Shown: positions 10,861-23,387, numbered from the stretch's first letter. The stretch is DNA of 64,000 nt from Trichopria drosophilae (GCA_030407085.1 CM059582.1:69211501-69275500), one strand, 5' to 3'. Notes: a model not told the origin generated them from the letters alone. Numbers and translations: made by a program.

Positions 10861-12647
10861 TTAAAATTCTATATTCGCATTTTGATTTTTTAGTCTTTAT
10901 CTACTGCCCGGTCAGACCGTTCGAGCGCCTATCTCGTTTTTGCACCCGGGCACTCAATTAGGATATTTCGTCATATGATGGGATAGAATATGTACTCAGA
11001 CGTATGAATCTTTAAGTGCATAGCAGTAACAATGCACACAACTCTCGGTAACGCATGTTTGTAAGACCCAGACGATCTAGGTCTAGACAATGATCTAGGT
11101 TTTGGTCTATGTCCAGGTTTAGGTTTCCTTAGTGATATCGGTCTTTGCCTAGGATAATATCAAGCTCACGGTCTTGGTTGTGTTATAGGGCTCAAAATTC
11201 CTGAAGTGGGCCACAAAATCTTTGATGGCGAAATTTCTATAAGTTTTATCGGCTATTTCAGAGTATTTTTATATTGGAATACAACCCTAATGTGGTTTTG
11301 AAAAATGTTATGTGCGAGCACATTTTTTTTAAAATTAACTTCATTTCATTTATTAATTAATTTATCATTGAAATTTTCAAGCTATTTTCAGACGATTGAA
11401 TATTATATTCAGTCGCCTGAAAGTCGCGTTTATTCATTTTAATGTAAACTCTGAGAAACTTTAGAACCTCTAGAGTTACATTCGTTCCCAACGCCTGGGT
11501 GGGCTGGGGAATTTCGAGACGGACACTTTAAGTCGAACATATGATAACGGCTGCTAAGGAATGCATGGAAAATCCTAGCATAAGCAACGTCTCACGGCGT
11601 CGGTTCATTCTGCAGCGTCGGCAGATCTCAGGGAGAGAGACGCAAGTCGTCTCCCACCATGGGTCCTCCGACGGCTTCGACGCTTGGGCCCGACGTCGTG
11701 GACGTCACTTCGTTTCCGCCTCCGAAGCAGCCAAGTCCTCGGAGTTCAAGACAATCGTCGTGGAAAACGGGTCGCGCCTACACCAGGGTACAAAGTGCCG
11801 TAGACGCTCGTTCAGGTCCTGCCCAGAGGTTTATCCGATCTCTGGTAGTTGTAAGTCATTCTAAAAACTAATTAATCAATCTTTTCCTGTTTCCGTTTCC
11901 AGTTATTCGTGGATAGATCACACGTCAGACAATATTCTAATTATAATTCGAGTTAATCAAATTTAAATCATTTACAGGTTTTCCTTTAAACCCTTTACCT
12001 TTTTCTAAAAACCCAAGGGAAAAACGATAGGCTCAGGCCATTTGGGGGAAAACCCTTTTATCGGATTCCCGAGGGAATACTAGAAAAACCCAACCTTTCA
12101 ACCCTTTAGCCTATGCTCAGGCAAATATGGCGTCACGCCCTTTAGGCTATCTACCTCTACCAAGATCCTAGCAATTCTTTCCTATTGTTCTATATAAAAT
12201 ATATGCTTTTTACCATATAATAATCTCTAATTCTTTATCAAACCATAGACAAAACGAGATATCAGGGCCCGTAGGGACTGATACCTCGTCTCGGCAGTCT
12301 CCGTCCTCCGTTGCTAATTAGCGACGGAAAAAGGGGAAAATAATTTTATTGGACGGTTGCGTCCGGAGTTCATCTCCGAACGTAACAAAAATATTGACTT
12401 TTGGAGGAGTTATTGTGTAAACAATTTTTAATCAACAAATTGGTAATAAATTTTTCCTGACCGTTCTATTTGATGGATTTGGCTAAAATTTTGTATGAAT
12501 ATTACACAATAGTAGTACTTTAAAACAGAGAATACTTGTTCGATGGGGCGCCTTGTTTGTTTAAAATATCAACAATTGTTATAAACAAATAAAAATAAAA
12601 TAAACTTCTCCGTCAAATTTCGAATTTTTTCTCAGCAATTAAGATTT
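10861..12647. other. Stretch without recognisable gene; GC-rich island inside
   Basis: At 11075-11165 there is a degenerate repeat of GGTCTAGG/GGTTTAGG words. A GC-richer island at about 11480-11870 is open in two overlapping frames (11541-11864 and 11659-11871) with Ser/Arg/Pro-rich products without known motifs. The island ends in GTTGTAAGTC, a good 5' splice-site match at 11851, so it could be an exon or a transposon leader. Nothing else is recognised. Confidence 0.4.
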
Positions 12648-12982
12648 CCTATTTTATTACGAAGAATTTGAAAAAAAATGTATGTATACTCTATTAGGTC
12701 CAAAGTTATTAATATTTCTGTGATCGCGATCCGAGAAAAGAACGATACGCTGGCTGCGCACAATCGAACAGGTTGAAACACCTGCGGGCTTTGATTCTCA
12801 TATGCACGCGTATCATTTAGTTTGTTAATTTCTGACAAAGCTTATTAAAAAGATGGATCGGAAACTTCAGTAAATATATGTAAGTATTTTAAATGCGTAT
12901 TCGTCGAGTAATGCTTTAAATTTAAGTACATTAGTGACAAATATTTTTTACATTGCAGTTATCTTTGTCCCGAAATGTGAAA

Positions 12983-13783
12983 ATGCCGTCACCGAACGCG
13001 TGTTCTAACCCCTTGCTGAAGAAAAATCATAAACGTGTGCGGAAAAAACTTTATTTAGTGACTGAGCAGTGGGATAAAATATTGTCCAATTTAGTTGGGA
13101 AATGCATTTGCGCGTCGTGTAGATCAGTAATATACAAAAACAGTAGATATGTACAGTTACAAGAATTTGAAAAAGTAAACATTGCAAGTGATATAGAATC
13201 GACTGACGAAGATGAAGACCGCATTTTGAAAGACAGCTCTTACATTCCTGAAAATTCTCTCAGTGAAATTGAAAACGAAGATTTAATGGATTTAGTGAAA
13301 AGTATTTCGGGATCATCTGGAAAAAAATTGAAACTTGATATTTCTGATAACGATCGAAAAAAACGTGGAAATATAAGAAAAAATTCAATTGCAACTGAGA
13401 CGTGGAAATCTTTAAGAAACCGAGCAGAACGAAATATGGGTCGATGATTTGAAAGACGCAATATCAAAACAAACGTCAAAAAACGAAAAAAATTTTCTTT
13501 TAACCACAATTCAAGTTCAGTTGAGCGTTTCGAAAACTGCAAAACTTTTTGGCGTTTCTCGTCGTCTAGCAGCTCAAGTAAAAAAAAATATGCTTAAATA
13601 ATGGTTATGCAACTCACGTTGAACCAATGGCAGGCCGCTCCATGGATCAATCCATATCGGAAAAAGTCAAAAATTGTTATCTACGTGATGAAATAAGTCG
13701 TGTTTTAACTGGAAAAAAAATTCCAAATCAGTAGTAATTAACGGAACACGCCAACATGTCACAGTAATCTACCTTATGTGTAA
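12983..13783 (+). pseudogene. N-terminal part of transposase-like protein (element 12648-16294)
   Basis: The ATG at 12983 follows an AG preceded by a T-rich run (TTTTTTACATTGCAG at about 12944-12958), so an upstream intron is possible. The product is basic at first (KKNHKRVRKKLY), has a C-x2-C pair (CICASC), then an acidic Ser-rich segment, then a helix-rich region. A frameshift near 13432 leads to a stretch with LSVSKTAKLFGVSRRLAAQ, which looks like a helix-turn-helix of a DNA-binding transposase. A further shift near 13580-13590 continues with a GRSMDQSI segment. It stops being recognisable at 13784, where a GC-rich insert begins. Function by analogy: binding the transposon ends. Confidence 0.65.
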
Positions 13784-14668
13784 CTTTAGTAGTTTAGTTT
13801 TTGTAATGTAATCGGGCTACTGATCGATTATTTAAATTATTGCAGAAACGATTGTAATGCCGTTTCTCGCGGTATTACTTTTCAGCGTTTTACCGCTGTT
13901 GTCTCGGGGCCGGCAACCGTCTCAGGTCAAGACTTTCACGTCCTCGTGGACGTCGTGCCAGGTAGAGGCCCGATGACGTCGTTCGCCAGTCCGAACAAAT
14001 TAATGCCTGAGCCCGGCAGACTCGGGGTCTTTTGTCGACCCGCACTCGCACTCACGAGAGCAAGAGAACTCGTCCCAGAGGGGGACGATTTCTCGCCTCC
14101 TTCCGCGCCTGAAAAGGGGGCTCAAAACTTGCGGGGATTGCCGCGCACTACAATCCGTCTTTTTATCGCCGAGAGGACAGGATGCATGGGCGGTAGAAAA
14201 TGACGTCCCTATTTATCTCAATATAGACCACTTATTATTTATATTTTGGATCGGGCGTCTTATATTTTTATTTCGGGGCTCTTCGTGGCTGTCACCTTGC
14301 ACGGTCTTACACACAAAAAGAAGGGCGGCTTCTGTAGGCCCTTTTTGGTCGTCTGTAAAATCGACCCGCTCGTACTCGCTCCAAAACAAAGGATCACGAT
14401 TCCATTCACACTCGCAAAACTTAAAGAAAAAAGAATCGGAACTCGTTACTTATGATGACTCGGCACTGACGCCCGAGACCAGACTGAAATCTGGACGTCT
14501 TGCTATCGCGCTCCACGACCGTCGCGCCGTGTCGTCTCGTGGGCCTTCCTGAAAGCACATAGCTTCTTATTACCGATCGCTCTGTCGATGTCTTACAGTC
14601 TGAGTTACGAACGCCGAGGTTCCAAAGGGAGTATTGTAACCGGCGTGTTACACGATTGTTGATGGGCA
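13784..14668. mobile_element. GC-rich insert splitting the transposase, possible solo LTR
   Basis: The transposase protein is continuous across this segment if it is removed: coding similarity stops at ...CTTATGTGTAAC (13783) and resumes at 14669. The insert is much richer in G+C than its host. A TATA-like AT stretch lies at about 14220-14270. The possible flanking repeat is GTAAC against GCAAC (one mismatch). TGTAAC near the start and GTGTTACA near the end are complementary, as in LTR ends. No coding domain is seen inside. Solo LTR is the simplest reading, but the exact ends are not certain. Confidence 0.4.
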
Positions 14669-15930
14669 ACCTTAACGAGCTACACTCACAATTTTTAAAA
14701 AAATTCCCTGAAGAGCAAATATCTCTCGCAAAATTTCAAAGTTTGAGGCCACCCCAATGCATATTAGTTGGTGCGACAGGCACTCATAATGTTTGCGTCT
14801 GCAAAATACATCAAAATGTGAGATTAAAAACACCAGCTCTGAAACAAGAGTTATTGAAGAAAAAATTAGATTTACCAGCAACATACCATGATTGGCTTGA
14901 AGAAATCATTTCTGAAAATTCTCGTTCGGAATGTTTCCTTTTAAAACGCAATAAATGCCGTGGTACAAAAAAAAATTTGCAAGAAATCAAATCGACTTTG
15001 ATTACACAGGGCGTAAAAGAGATTTCATTTAATCAATGGCTTTCGACTGATAGGTAATAGTTTTTTAATTTACATTTTCATTCATAATCGTTTTCACTCT
15101 ATGCATATGAAACATATTTTTTATAGATGTCAATTTTCAATCGTCACAGAATCCAGGAAAGATTTTTTAGAAAACCTCGCAAATGATTTATTGATACTTT
15201 TGAAGCATGATTTCATCGCAAAATCTCAAGCAGAGTATTTAGCAAAACTGAAAGATACAATAGGCGAAAGTGAATTTATTGTTACATAGGATTTCAGAAA
15301 ATTATGCATTTATAATACAAAACGAAATTCAAGCACAACATTGGTGTGAAGGTCAAGTCACGCTTTTCGTTCACGTTATTTATTATAAACAAGAAGGTAT
15401 TTTAAGTAACGAAGATGTTGTGATTTTGTCCGAGAATGTACAATACGACTCCGTGACTGTTCACTTGTTCAACGGTAAATTAATCGATCATTTAAAAGAA
15501 AAATTCGGCGCCGAAAACGTTTATAAAAACTTATTATTTTTCTGATGGAGCCGCGTCCCAATATAAAAATAAATACAATCTATTAAACATGGTCAATTAT
15601 AAAAAGGATTTCGGTATTGATGCGGAGTGGCACTTTTTCGTTACCTCCCACGGTAAAGGTGGGAGCGACGGAATAGGAGGTACAATCAAAAGACATGCGT
15701 TTTTCACATCCCTGCAAAAAGACACTAATCTTCTATTGACAACTCCAAAACAATTGTACGAGTAGGCGAGGAGATTTTTCAAAAAAATTAATTTCTATTT
15801 GTGTTGAAATGCTAAAACAATTAATCAAACGCGTTCATTTCATTGCTATGAGCCGGGAAAAGACGACAAATTATTGTGCAAAACTTTTTCCGGCCAAGAG
15901 GAAGCAGTAACAATTAAGCTGTCGTGATAG
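14669..15930 (+). pseudogene. C-terminal part of transposase-like protein (element 12648-16294)
   Basis: The frame through 14669-15057 carries a Cys-rich block (ATGTHNVCVCKIHQNV) typical of this family. After a break at 15055 it resumes at about 15126 (CQFSIVTESRKDF). A shift near 15285 leads to HWCEGQVTLFVHVIYY and then, past a break near 15541, to SDGAASQYKNKYN and SHGKGGSDGIGGTIKR at about 15544-15700. The Asp residues in the last two motifs are probably catalytic (RNase H-like DDE fold); this is inference. A stop near 15763 and more breaks follow, so it is not functional. Lys/Thr-rich sequence ends near 15930. Confidence 0.65.
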
Positions 15931-16294
15931 AATCGAGCGAATATAAAATAATGTAATTATTACAGCCATAATTGTATTTGTGAGTTCTGTTACATTTGGA
16001 AGGCAATTTAATCCGTATAATAATCAAAGTGTTAAAGAGTGATAAAATATAAACATTAAATTAATTGTAAAAAATGTAATATTATACATATAATAGGAAA
16101 GTAAATGATACTCGTGCACACGAGGAACAAAGATGCAGAGAAATCCACAAGCCAGCACGTGTCCCAACCTGTTCGATGGAGCGCGGCCAGCATAACGCTC
16201 ATTTCTCGGAACGCGATTACAAAAATATTAATAACTTTGGACCTAATATAGAATAAACTCTGTTCTTTTTCTAAATTCTTCGTAATAAAATAGG

Positions 16295-18171
16295 GATAGA
16301 CTAGGAGCTAGTGTCCAAGTAACGCGGTATACAACTTAAATGGAAAAATTGTGCGGATTGTGTGGTTATTACCGTACGCTCAGCAATATCACGCCTCGAT
16401 TTTAACCTGCGTGTTGCGTGGTTCAAGATCGGAGAACAGACAAAATGAACTGTAGCCAAGGTGGAACAGGAGATGTTGCAAAAATACACTTTGGTGAAGT
16501 TAATTGCACTTTATTGGACACTCTTACACTTTATGGTAACGCGATCGGTTGATTTTCGTATCGCGTGGTGGATAGATGGTCGATCCACTTACCGAAATAT
16601 CGCAGTAAATAATACAACTCAACAATATATTTTTTCTAACTAATTTCGAACGATGTTGCGGAGAGTTTAAGAGATGAGTGCAGCTCGGATGTTGCAAAAG
16701 CGTTCGTTTTAAGAGCGGATTTTCTCGAGCAGAAAACTGCGCTATGAGATCGCTGCGAGGGCCTCATGGAATCTGCCCTCCCGGAAAAGGCGAGGCTAGT
16801 AAGTCGAAGCGGCGGAAGTTAGTCCTCTAGGCGGATTAACTATCAGTTTAATGTAAAAGGTTAAAGAGCGCGTGATATAAACATTGAATTTAAAGCGTAT
16901 AGGTCGGTAATATCGGTTACGTGTCTAGTTCTAGCGGGAGCTCACAGATGGCGCAACGATGTCGCTTTTGATAGCGAAAAACCGCAACACGGATATTTCA
17001 TGAAATTAACATTTTTTTTTGCGAATTAAAAATTGAAACCGGTCGTGCAGCACTTAGAAAAATCCGCTTATAGGAATTAAAAATATCACGTTTGGAAGGT
17101 TGAAGATGACAAAGATGTCGTTTGAAACAAAATTAAATAAAAAATATTTCATGCTGTATTCAATACTAGTTAAAAATATACTTCAAGTCACTAAATATTG
17201 CCTAAAAGTTATCTTCTTAAACAATATTAGATATTGACTAAACATATTCAATTGTATTCGGAGAAATTCAATAATAAACTAGTATTCGTGTGGAGCCTCG
17301 CTCGCTCAGAAACTTCGATCCTGTGGAGAGTCGGGTATTCCTTAATACTCGTTCGTTTACTAACAGCTTTCATTTATATTATAAAATTATATTTGGGGGT
17401 CCAATCATATTTAGGTCCAAGTGGCTTCGATACATATGTTATAACAATATAGTGTTGCGTATATGCATCAAAATTGAAAACGATTTACGAATATGACCTA
17501 TGGCCTGGGTAGACGTAAAATTGAAAATGAGCATTTCCAAAACTTCGACCAGCCAGCAGAAGTATTTGCAAAATACAGATATATACTAAATGCAGAGTAC
17601 GTGCTCGTGAAGAAACTAAAAACTAATCAAAGAGAAAACTTGAAAATGCAGAAACAGTTGAGCCAATATTCGCAGAAAGCAGATCCTCGTGCGTGGCCGT
17701 GGCCATACAAAAATTATTTAACAAGGTAAACATACGATTAAGAAGGGAATATAAGCCATAGTTGGTATGAGAACAGCTTATGGAAAGTACGTACTACGAA
17801 TTAGTAACCTACTCAAGGTATTAACCACGAATAAAACACCACCGCCTGGTCGAGCAGGGCGAACATGACGAAACAAAGTCGGCACAAGGAAAAACACAAG
17901 AGCCATGAACAAACGGTTTAAGCCATGTTTCAGTGAGTTCATATGCGTCGAAGTTCTCACCAGAGAACGCACAAGATATAGCCGCATCGAACGTAGTATT
18001 AAGACTACGCACTTTTTTATATAACACAAATAAAAACAATGTTTGGTCCAAAAGAGACTCAGTAGACCGCGATAAATATGTACGATTTACGGACGTTAAA
18101 ACACACGCTGGCTAAGCATTCGATGATGACACAACACTTGGTGTCACACTTTCACTCTTCGATTAAGCAGG
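16295..18171. other. No recognisable gene
   Basis: The segment 16300-17000 is GC-richer and contains phrases such as ACAGATGGCGCAACGATG that look like LTR or leader sequence, but I cannot find a partner copy. A 78-codon open frame at 17493-17729 (HFQNFDQPAEVFAKYRYI) has no recognised motif. The rest is AT-rich. Confidence 0.5.
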
Positions 18172-19301
18172 ATGCCGCTACCTTCAAGTCCTACGTCACG
18201 CATCAGGAGCCGCCTATCTGCCAATAGCCGTGATTTGCCCACCGCCCGGTCAGCCAATATACTCACTCTTCGCTCGTCTCCTTCGGCGAAAGATATTCCG
18301 TGCGCGTATAAGTCATGCACAGCCGGGAAAATCATCCAACGTGGAGCAGCGTTTTGCAATGACTGCAATTTAGCATTCCATCCTGGCTGTGCTGTCCGTG
18401 GTAAGAGTTTTTTTTCAGTGTAGATCGTGCTTTGCACTGTTCAGCTTGCTATGCAGGTCAGGTTCCTTCTTCTTTGCTGTCAACGCAAGGAGCCGTTCCA
18501 TAGAACGTTTCTGCTGCCATCGCAACCGAACCTGTCCCTCCACCTTTCCCGGAATCGCTACAATCTATTACTGCTGCACTTAATGAATATCGTGTGGTAA
18601 TTCAAGCTGATTTAGCAGCCTTCGGCGCCTCGATTGCTAATCTGTTAAGTGATTTCACCGCTTTCTCGATCCAGCAGGACAATCTTGTTCTACAAGTGAA
18701 AGAGCTAGAAGATTCGCGAGATGCTCACGTCGCTCGTCTTTCTACGTCGGATGCCAGAGTTGATGATCTTGATGAGAATGTTACGGTGAACACGCGACAA
18801 GGTATGTCTGGTGCTGTGGCCGAAATTCATGCGCAGTCGAGATGTGCTAAAAATATTTTGATTTATACTGTTCCGGAAGTTCTTGATGTGGACCTCAACA
18901 CCGCTAGTGGTCGTGAATCCGAAATTATTGGGTCTATCTTTAGCCAAGCCCACTCTCGCACTCGCGTATCGGTCGCTTTTCCCAGCTGGCTCCGCTGGAG
19001 ATTCCACCAGCTTTGCAGAGTCAAGTTCTCCATACGTCCAGGTCGAACTATGCTTCAGAGATGGGAACTGAAGAAAGCTCTCGAAGGCCTGCACAGTCAT
19101 TCCGGAGAGGCTCAACAAAATCTAATTTTGAAATTCAGAGACGGTCGACCCTACGCCGCAAAAGCTCGCCCACTACCCCCCCCCCCCTTTCACAAGCTCC
19201 CCCGCAGGGGACTTATGGAAGAGAGCGGAGCGAGTAACTCCGTTCGTAAGGAAGAAGGAGGGGTCGAAGCGCCCGAACTCGAAGAGGAGCAATGCTTTTG
19301 A
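18172..19301 (+). pseudogene. Non-LTR retrotransposon ORF1-like remnant
   Basis: The first part (18172-18423) has a zinc-finger-like Cys/His pattern: CAYKSC, then CNDCNLAFHPGCA, a PHD/RING-like spacing often seen at the start of LINE ORF1 proteins. After a break, 18594-18960 encodes a coiled-coil-like acidic stretch (VLQVKELEDSRDAHVARL) followed by SRCAKNILIYTVPE. That resembles the RNA-binding core of LINE ORF1 proteins (a hydrophobic strand with NILI-x-x-x-PE). Later similarity moves between frames. No RT follows within 1 kb, so this is a 5' fragment. The clade is not determined. Confidence 0.5.
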
Positions 19302-19633
19302 AAGATCCGCTTCTCTTAGCAAGTTTTCAGAAATGACGACCTCACGGACCCGATCGTTCGGTTGGTCTGTTACCGCCGAATGCCTAATCGTAAAACGACT
19401 CGAGATACTTACCGTACTGAGGAGCTAGGGTGCGGTGTCCAGCCACTGCCAGCGGGTTCCACACGGTGGAGCGCTATGGCGTGCCGTGTCCGTCCGGTAG
19501 TTGGCCTCTAGCGAGCCGTGGTGACGTTAGAAAGGTTTCTCTGAACCAACAGAAGTATCAAGGCAGGCAGCTTGTTACTAATAAACGTGGTAGCTGACTT
19601 ATTGTCATTTTTTCAAACGGCACAGTCGGCGGT
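19302..19633. other. No recognisable gene
   Basis: GC-richer, G/T-biased sequence between the ORF1-like remnant and the Gypsy fragment. I see no motif, repeat or partner sequence elsewhere in the window. Confidence 0.5.
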
Positions 19634-19744
19634 GTGATGCATTACTCCAATATGGGCCCATTCCCCCAGAGGGGGGAGGGGGGTGTCTTAAACTCGCAAG
19701 GGAGGGAAGGCACCTTAAATACATATACATTCAGTTCAGTTGTC

Positions 19745-20349
19745 TTCACAAGCTCATCAAGAACATCCAGAACGTCCGTCAATTTTGACTCGTTAAATAT
19801 TCAGGAATATAATGCTGACAATACTATATTCTCTACAAGAGAAAATCTTATATATACTAAAGATAATTTTTTTAATTTTATCTCGGCGGATAGCGAATTA
19901 GTAACTCCAATTTCTAAACTTTTATCAAATCTCCGTATTTTAAATGCAGATGAGCTTAAATCATTAAAACCAAAAGTAGATCAAGTTTTAATTATACCTT
20001 TTGAAAAATTTTAAATTTTTAGTGAAGTTATTAAAATAAATCTTCTTTATTTGATAATCTTCTAAAGGAAAATTTGAGGATAGGACTGAAAAATCTAAGA
20101 GAGATATTAATTAAATTAGCCGTATTAATATTCAGGATTTCAGAAACTGGAGATTTCTTAGATGTAAATCCTCAAGGAGATGTAAATCAATTATCACGCG
20201 AATATTTCTTAACATTGAATATGAAAATAACAGTGTGTCGAGACAATATTCAAATACCTCCAGAGAATATTCGTATGAAAATAATCACTGAAAATCATGA
20301 TAGTCTAATTAGCGGACATAAAGGGGTTGTAGTAGATATCTCGAAATAG
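19745..20349 (+). pseudogene. Gypsy-2 pol fragment, copy A
   Basis: Two open pieces (to 20014, and 20074-20349) contain TPISKLLSN, and after a break CRDNIQIPPENIRMKIITE followed by HDSLISGHKG. The latter is the linker and first His of an LTR-retrotransposon integrase zinc finger (H-x-G-H-x-G). RT and the integrase core are absent. The same fragment recurs at 26291-26690, about 95 per cent identical by eye, so it was duplicated as part of a larger unit. Confidence 0.6.
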
Positions 20350-20533
20350 TTATTTTCGTATCATGGGCGTAAAATAACTTATGCGCCCGTAGGTGATCAC
20401 CGCGTCCGAGTTCCTGGCAAAAATTCAGTTGTTTCAGTATCGACGTAGTTATACCCCCATACCTTCCGGGGGGGGGGGGGAGGGGGGGGGTCGAAATGTC
20501 GACATTTGATGAAAAACTATAGGGTCATTTTTA

Positions 20534-21154
20534 TGGGTACTGAACGTTTTGGCGCCAAACAGTTTTAACGGTGATCATTCTGGTGCGAGGACATTTTAGT
20601 GCAAAATACTACTCTGTGATCAGTCTCAATTTTATGGCCAACTCGCATCGTGTTCCCGGGATGGGGGGAGGGGTCAAGAATCATAAAAATCATAGGACAG
20701 GTGTTGGAAAGATTCGACGATGCTCGCTAATCCGCGGTGTACAGAATGCAAGGTGAAACATTCCGAGTTGTATCTGACACATAAATTTCCAAGAGCTCGG
20801 CTCGCATTATGTTCACAGTAAATGTGTGCGTGCGGGGGGGGGGGGTGGCCTGCGACCCCCCACACCACCCGCTAAAAAAAACTTAACCCACGTAGACCGC
20901 ATAGTGCTCGGACCTCATTATTTCCCGGTAAATATACACTCCGAATTTAATAACGAAAATATTAAAGAAAATATCACCGTAATTACAACAGTACAAAAAA
21001 ATGGCGTCACAGTAATCCTAGTTAGTTGAAAGAGGAAATGGCGCCAAAACACTACGCGCCAAAACGGCGGCGACAAAACATCCCGGCGCCAAAACAAACG
21101 GCGAGCGCCAAAACAGTGACGTTAAAACGGTGGAGCCAAAACGTCCTGCTCCCA
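20534..21154. mobile_element. TIR element with GGCGCCAAAACG arrays, copy A (621 bp)
   Basis: The ends are TGGGTACTGAACGTTTTGGC and (reverse complement) TGGGAGCAGGACGTTTTGG. It is flanked on both sides by ATTTTTA (20527-20533 and 21155-21161), a 7-bp target duplication. Next to the right end a run of degenerate GGCGCCAAAACG units (about 21020-21150) forms a subterminal array; the left array is reduced to one unit. There is no coding capacity, so it is non-autonomous. Subterminal short repeats are typical transposase-binding arrays in some DNA transposons. Confidence 0.75.
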
Positions 21155-21604
21155 ATTTTTATGCCCGTGGTGACCAAATTGAATACTTCGTCCACACTTA
21201 AAGTCTGGGTCGAATTAATTTATTCATAAAGCTGGCAAAACATAATGTTTTAAATTATGCTAAAAAATTCTCTTATTTAAAAGTTTGTTTGAGCACACTT
21301 AAAACTTATTTTCAAAAATATATGCAATACATTTGTTTAATGTTTTTTCGATACACGAAGAATTCTGTTGATTACAAATATGGTTTAGCCCGCTTGAAAT
21401 TGGTAATAATGAGGAAGACGTCTAAATCTTATATTACGCCCCTTCGAATTGTAAATTAAATAATGCAATTCTATTTCCTGGTCGAATGAAAGTATATTTC
21501 TGATGATTTTATGTGAAATAGGAGTTTTTCAAATAAATTAACTATTGGATTAGATGTGATTTATTTCAGAAAAGGTGATAGCAATGTTGGTTGCAGGTCT
21601 AAAT

Positions 21605-21670
21605 ATTACCGCTCAAAATATTACGGTAAAAATATTACGGAAAAAAATATTTCGGTAACAAATATTACGA
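21605..21670 (+). repeat. Short AATATTACGG tandem run
   Basis: Five or so degenerate units of AAATATTACGGTAAAA. The corresponding place in copy B (near 29160) has a single unit, so the array expanded in A or collapsed in B. Confidence 0.7.
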
Positions 21671-21709
21671 TAAAAGAAATAAGATAACAGCCCGCGTAGA
21701 AATGATTAA

Positions 21710-21836
21710 TATGGCAACAGTATAGCTTTAGTATTGGGAAGAGTATGGCTATGATATTCGAGTTATATACCTTTGGTGTGGGTCACAGATATGGGATTAG
21801 CCTGGCGTATGAGCGTTTCCCATACTGTTATCCATA
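21710..21836 (+). mobile_element. 127-bp MITE family, copy 1
   Basis: It begins TATGGCAACAGTATAG and ends CATACTGTTATCCATA, imperfect 16-20-base inverted ends. Two more copies of exactly 127 bp occur at 29184-29310 (same direction) and 34808-34934 (opposite direction). The third has no other composite-repeat sequence around it, which shows that this unit moves on its own. Confidence 0.7.
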
Positions 21837-22203
21837 CTATCGACAGATAAATTCGAAATTGCGCTCAAGCCGTCGGACGGAACGGACGTAATTAATACGA
21901 AATCGCAAATGAACTGCAATATTGTTCATTCGTACGCGATATAAGTGTATATAGCACCAAGAACTAAATTTCGAAACGCGAGTGAAAATGATTAAGTTAC
22001 TTAAATTATTAAATGTGAAAGTGAACAGTGATAAAAAAAAAACAAAAAGAATAATATTCCCAATAAGCATTGCATTCGGTATAGGGAATCCGCGGTCGCG
22101 AGGGCCTGCGGAAGAAGAACCATAGCGATTCAACATTCCGGCGAATCTGTTCTGCTGACTCAGTCGTCGAGTCATTCAACGATGTCTTCACCGGCAAACA
22201 GAA

Positions 22204-23387
22204 ATGCGACACCTGAAGGCCAATGGAAAATTGCAGAAAAAAAAACGTGAAAGATCTAGTCCTGATGATATTAATAAAGGCCGCAATGCAAAACAAACGA
22301 AAATTATTGACTATTGGATAGCCACACCACCAACCACTATAGCAAACAGTTTTGCATCATTGGAAAATGTGGAAACTGAAGATACCGAACACATTGAAAG
22401 CACTGCAAAAACGGTTAAAGCCCCACCTATATTTATCTCGGGTGTCGGAAATATCAGTCCATTAATAGATCTGCTTAATACAATAGCAAAAGATAATTAC
22501 TACATTAAAGTACAGAATCAAGAACAGGTTAGAGTCCAAGCTAAATCTATTGAAACCTACGATGTAATAATTGCTTCACTAAAAGAAAAGAATACAGAAT
22601 ACCACACCTACGAAAAAAAAAATAAAAACCGTTTAAAGTGGTACTCTGTTATATGCATCATTATACAGAAGTAGAAAGCATTAAAAATGAAATAGAAAGC
22701 CATGGGCATAAAGTTCGCAATATAATGCGTCAGAAAACAACAAAAAAACATCTGTCCCTGTTTGCTGTGGAGCTAGAACCAGCAGACAATAATAAAAGTA
22801 TTTATACTATTGAATTTTTACTTAATATGAAAATCAAGTTTGAAGCCCCACATTATCGTCGCGAAATACCACAATGCTCTAACTGTCAGAGATACGGACA
22901 TACTAAGAACTTCTGCTCTCGTGCACCGCGATGTGTCAAGTGTACTGGCAGCCACAAAACATCACACTGCTTACGTAAAGAAAAGTCTGATCAAGTTAAA
23001 TGCGTACTATGCGAAGGAAATCACCCTGCTAATTACAAGGGATGCATCATCTACAAACAATTGTGAAAAGCCCAATTTCCAACTTTGAGAAATAAACAGA
23101 TAACAACGAACCAAAATGTTGCGACAAATATCGCACAAACCTCGCTGCCCGTTCCACGGCCTAGGTCGGACGGACCTATTCATCCAGGTTCTACTTATGC
23201 CCACGTAACAGCAGACCAAAAGACTCAAGATCACTCAACAAACAATGTCGCACCCAACCAACCGTACCATATCCAGCAATCTAACGACCTTCAAGAACTA
23301 AAGTCAATGATGAAAGGCCTAATGGAACAGATGAGTACTATGTTAAATATACTCACCTCAATAGACCCCAAAATGTCGCAATGTTGA
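22204..23387 (+). pseudogene. LINE ORF1 (gag-like, C2HC knuckles), frameshifted
   Basis: ORF1 proteins of Jockey-type LINEs bind the element RNA. ATG at 22204; the N-terminal part is Lys-rich. A frameshift in the A-run at about 22610-22640 separates it from the C-terminal part. That part contains the conserved block before the knuckles (FEAPHYRREIPQCSNCQRYG), then CRYGH-type knuckles: C-x2-C-x4-H-x4-C at about 22874-22915, and a shorter pair (CVKC, CVLCEGNHPANYKGC) to 23045. A TGA near 23064 interrupts the same frame, which goes on to a stop at 23385-23387. That stop overlaps the ORF2 start (ATGTTGA). Confidence 0.8.

Larger units (their letters stand above)
12648..16294 (+). mobile_element. 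DNA transposon with about 180-bp terminal inverted repeats
   Basis: The left end begins CCTATTTTATTACGAAG and the right end finishes CTTCGTAATAAAATAGG. Over about 180 bases (12648-12830 and 16110-16294) the ends are imperfect reverse complements, sharing TAGGTCCAAAGTTATTAATA and a CGAACAGGTTG block. Between them lies a plus-strand coding region broken by frameshifts and by an insertion of about 885 bp. I found no clear target-site duplication. The encoded protein belongs to an uncharacterised transposase-like family I have seen in arthropods but cannot name. Confidence 0.8.
19911..21856 (+). repeat. Composite repeat, copy A
   Basis: This block is repeated in the same direction at 26289-29328. 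The order is: end of the Gypsy-2 fragment; a G-run; a TIR element bounded by TGGGTACTG and CAGGAC-type ends; then about 550 bp of AT-rich tail; then a 127-bp MITE. Compared with copy B, copy A keeps about 75 extra bases after GAAAAT near 20300. It has one instead of many GGCGCC units at the left array, and an extra (AAATATTACGG)n-like run at 21605-21670. Homology stops right after ATAAATTCGAAA. Confidence 0.85.

Noticed and set aside
11541..11871. Two overlapping GC-rich frames as a gene
   Set aside because: No motif, both frames equally open; kept only as a possible exon-like island.
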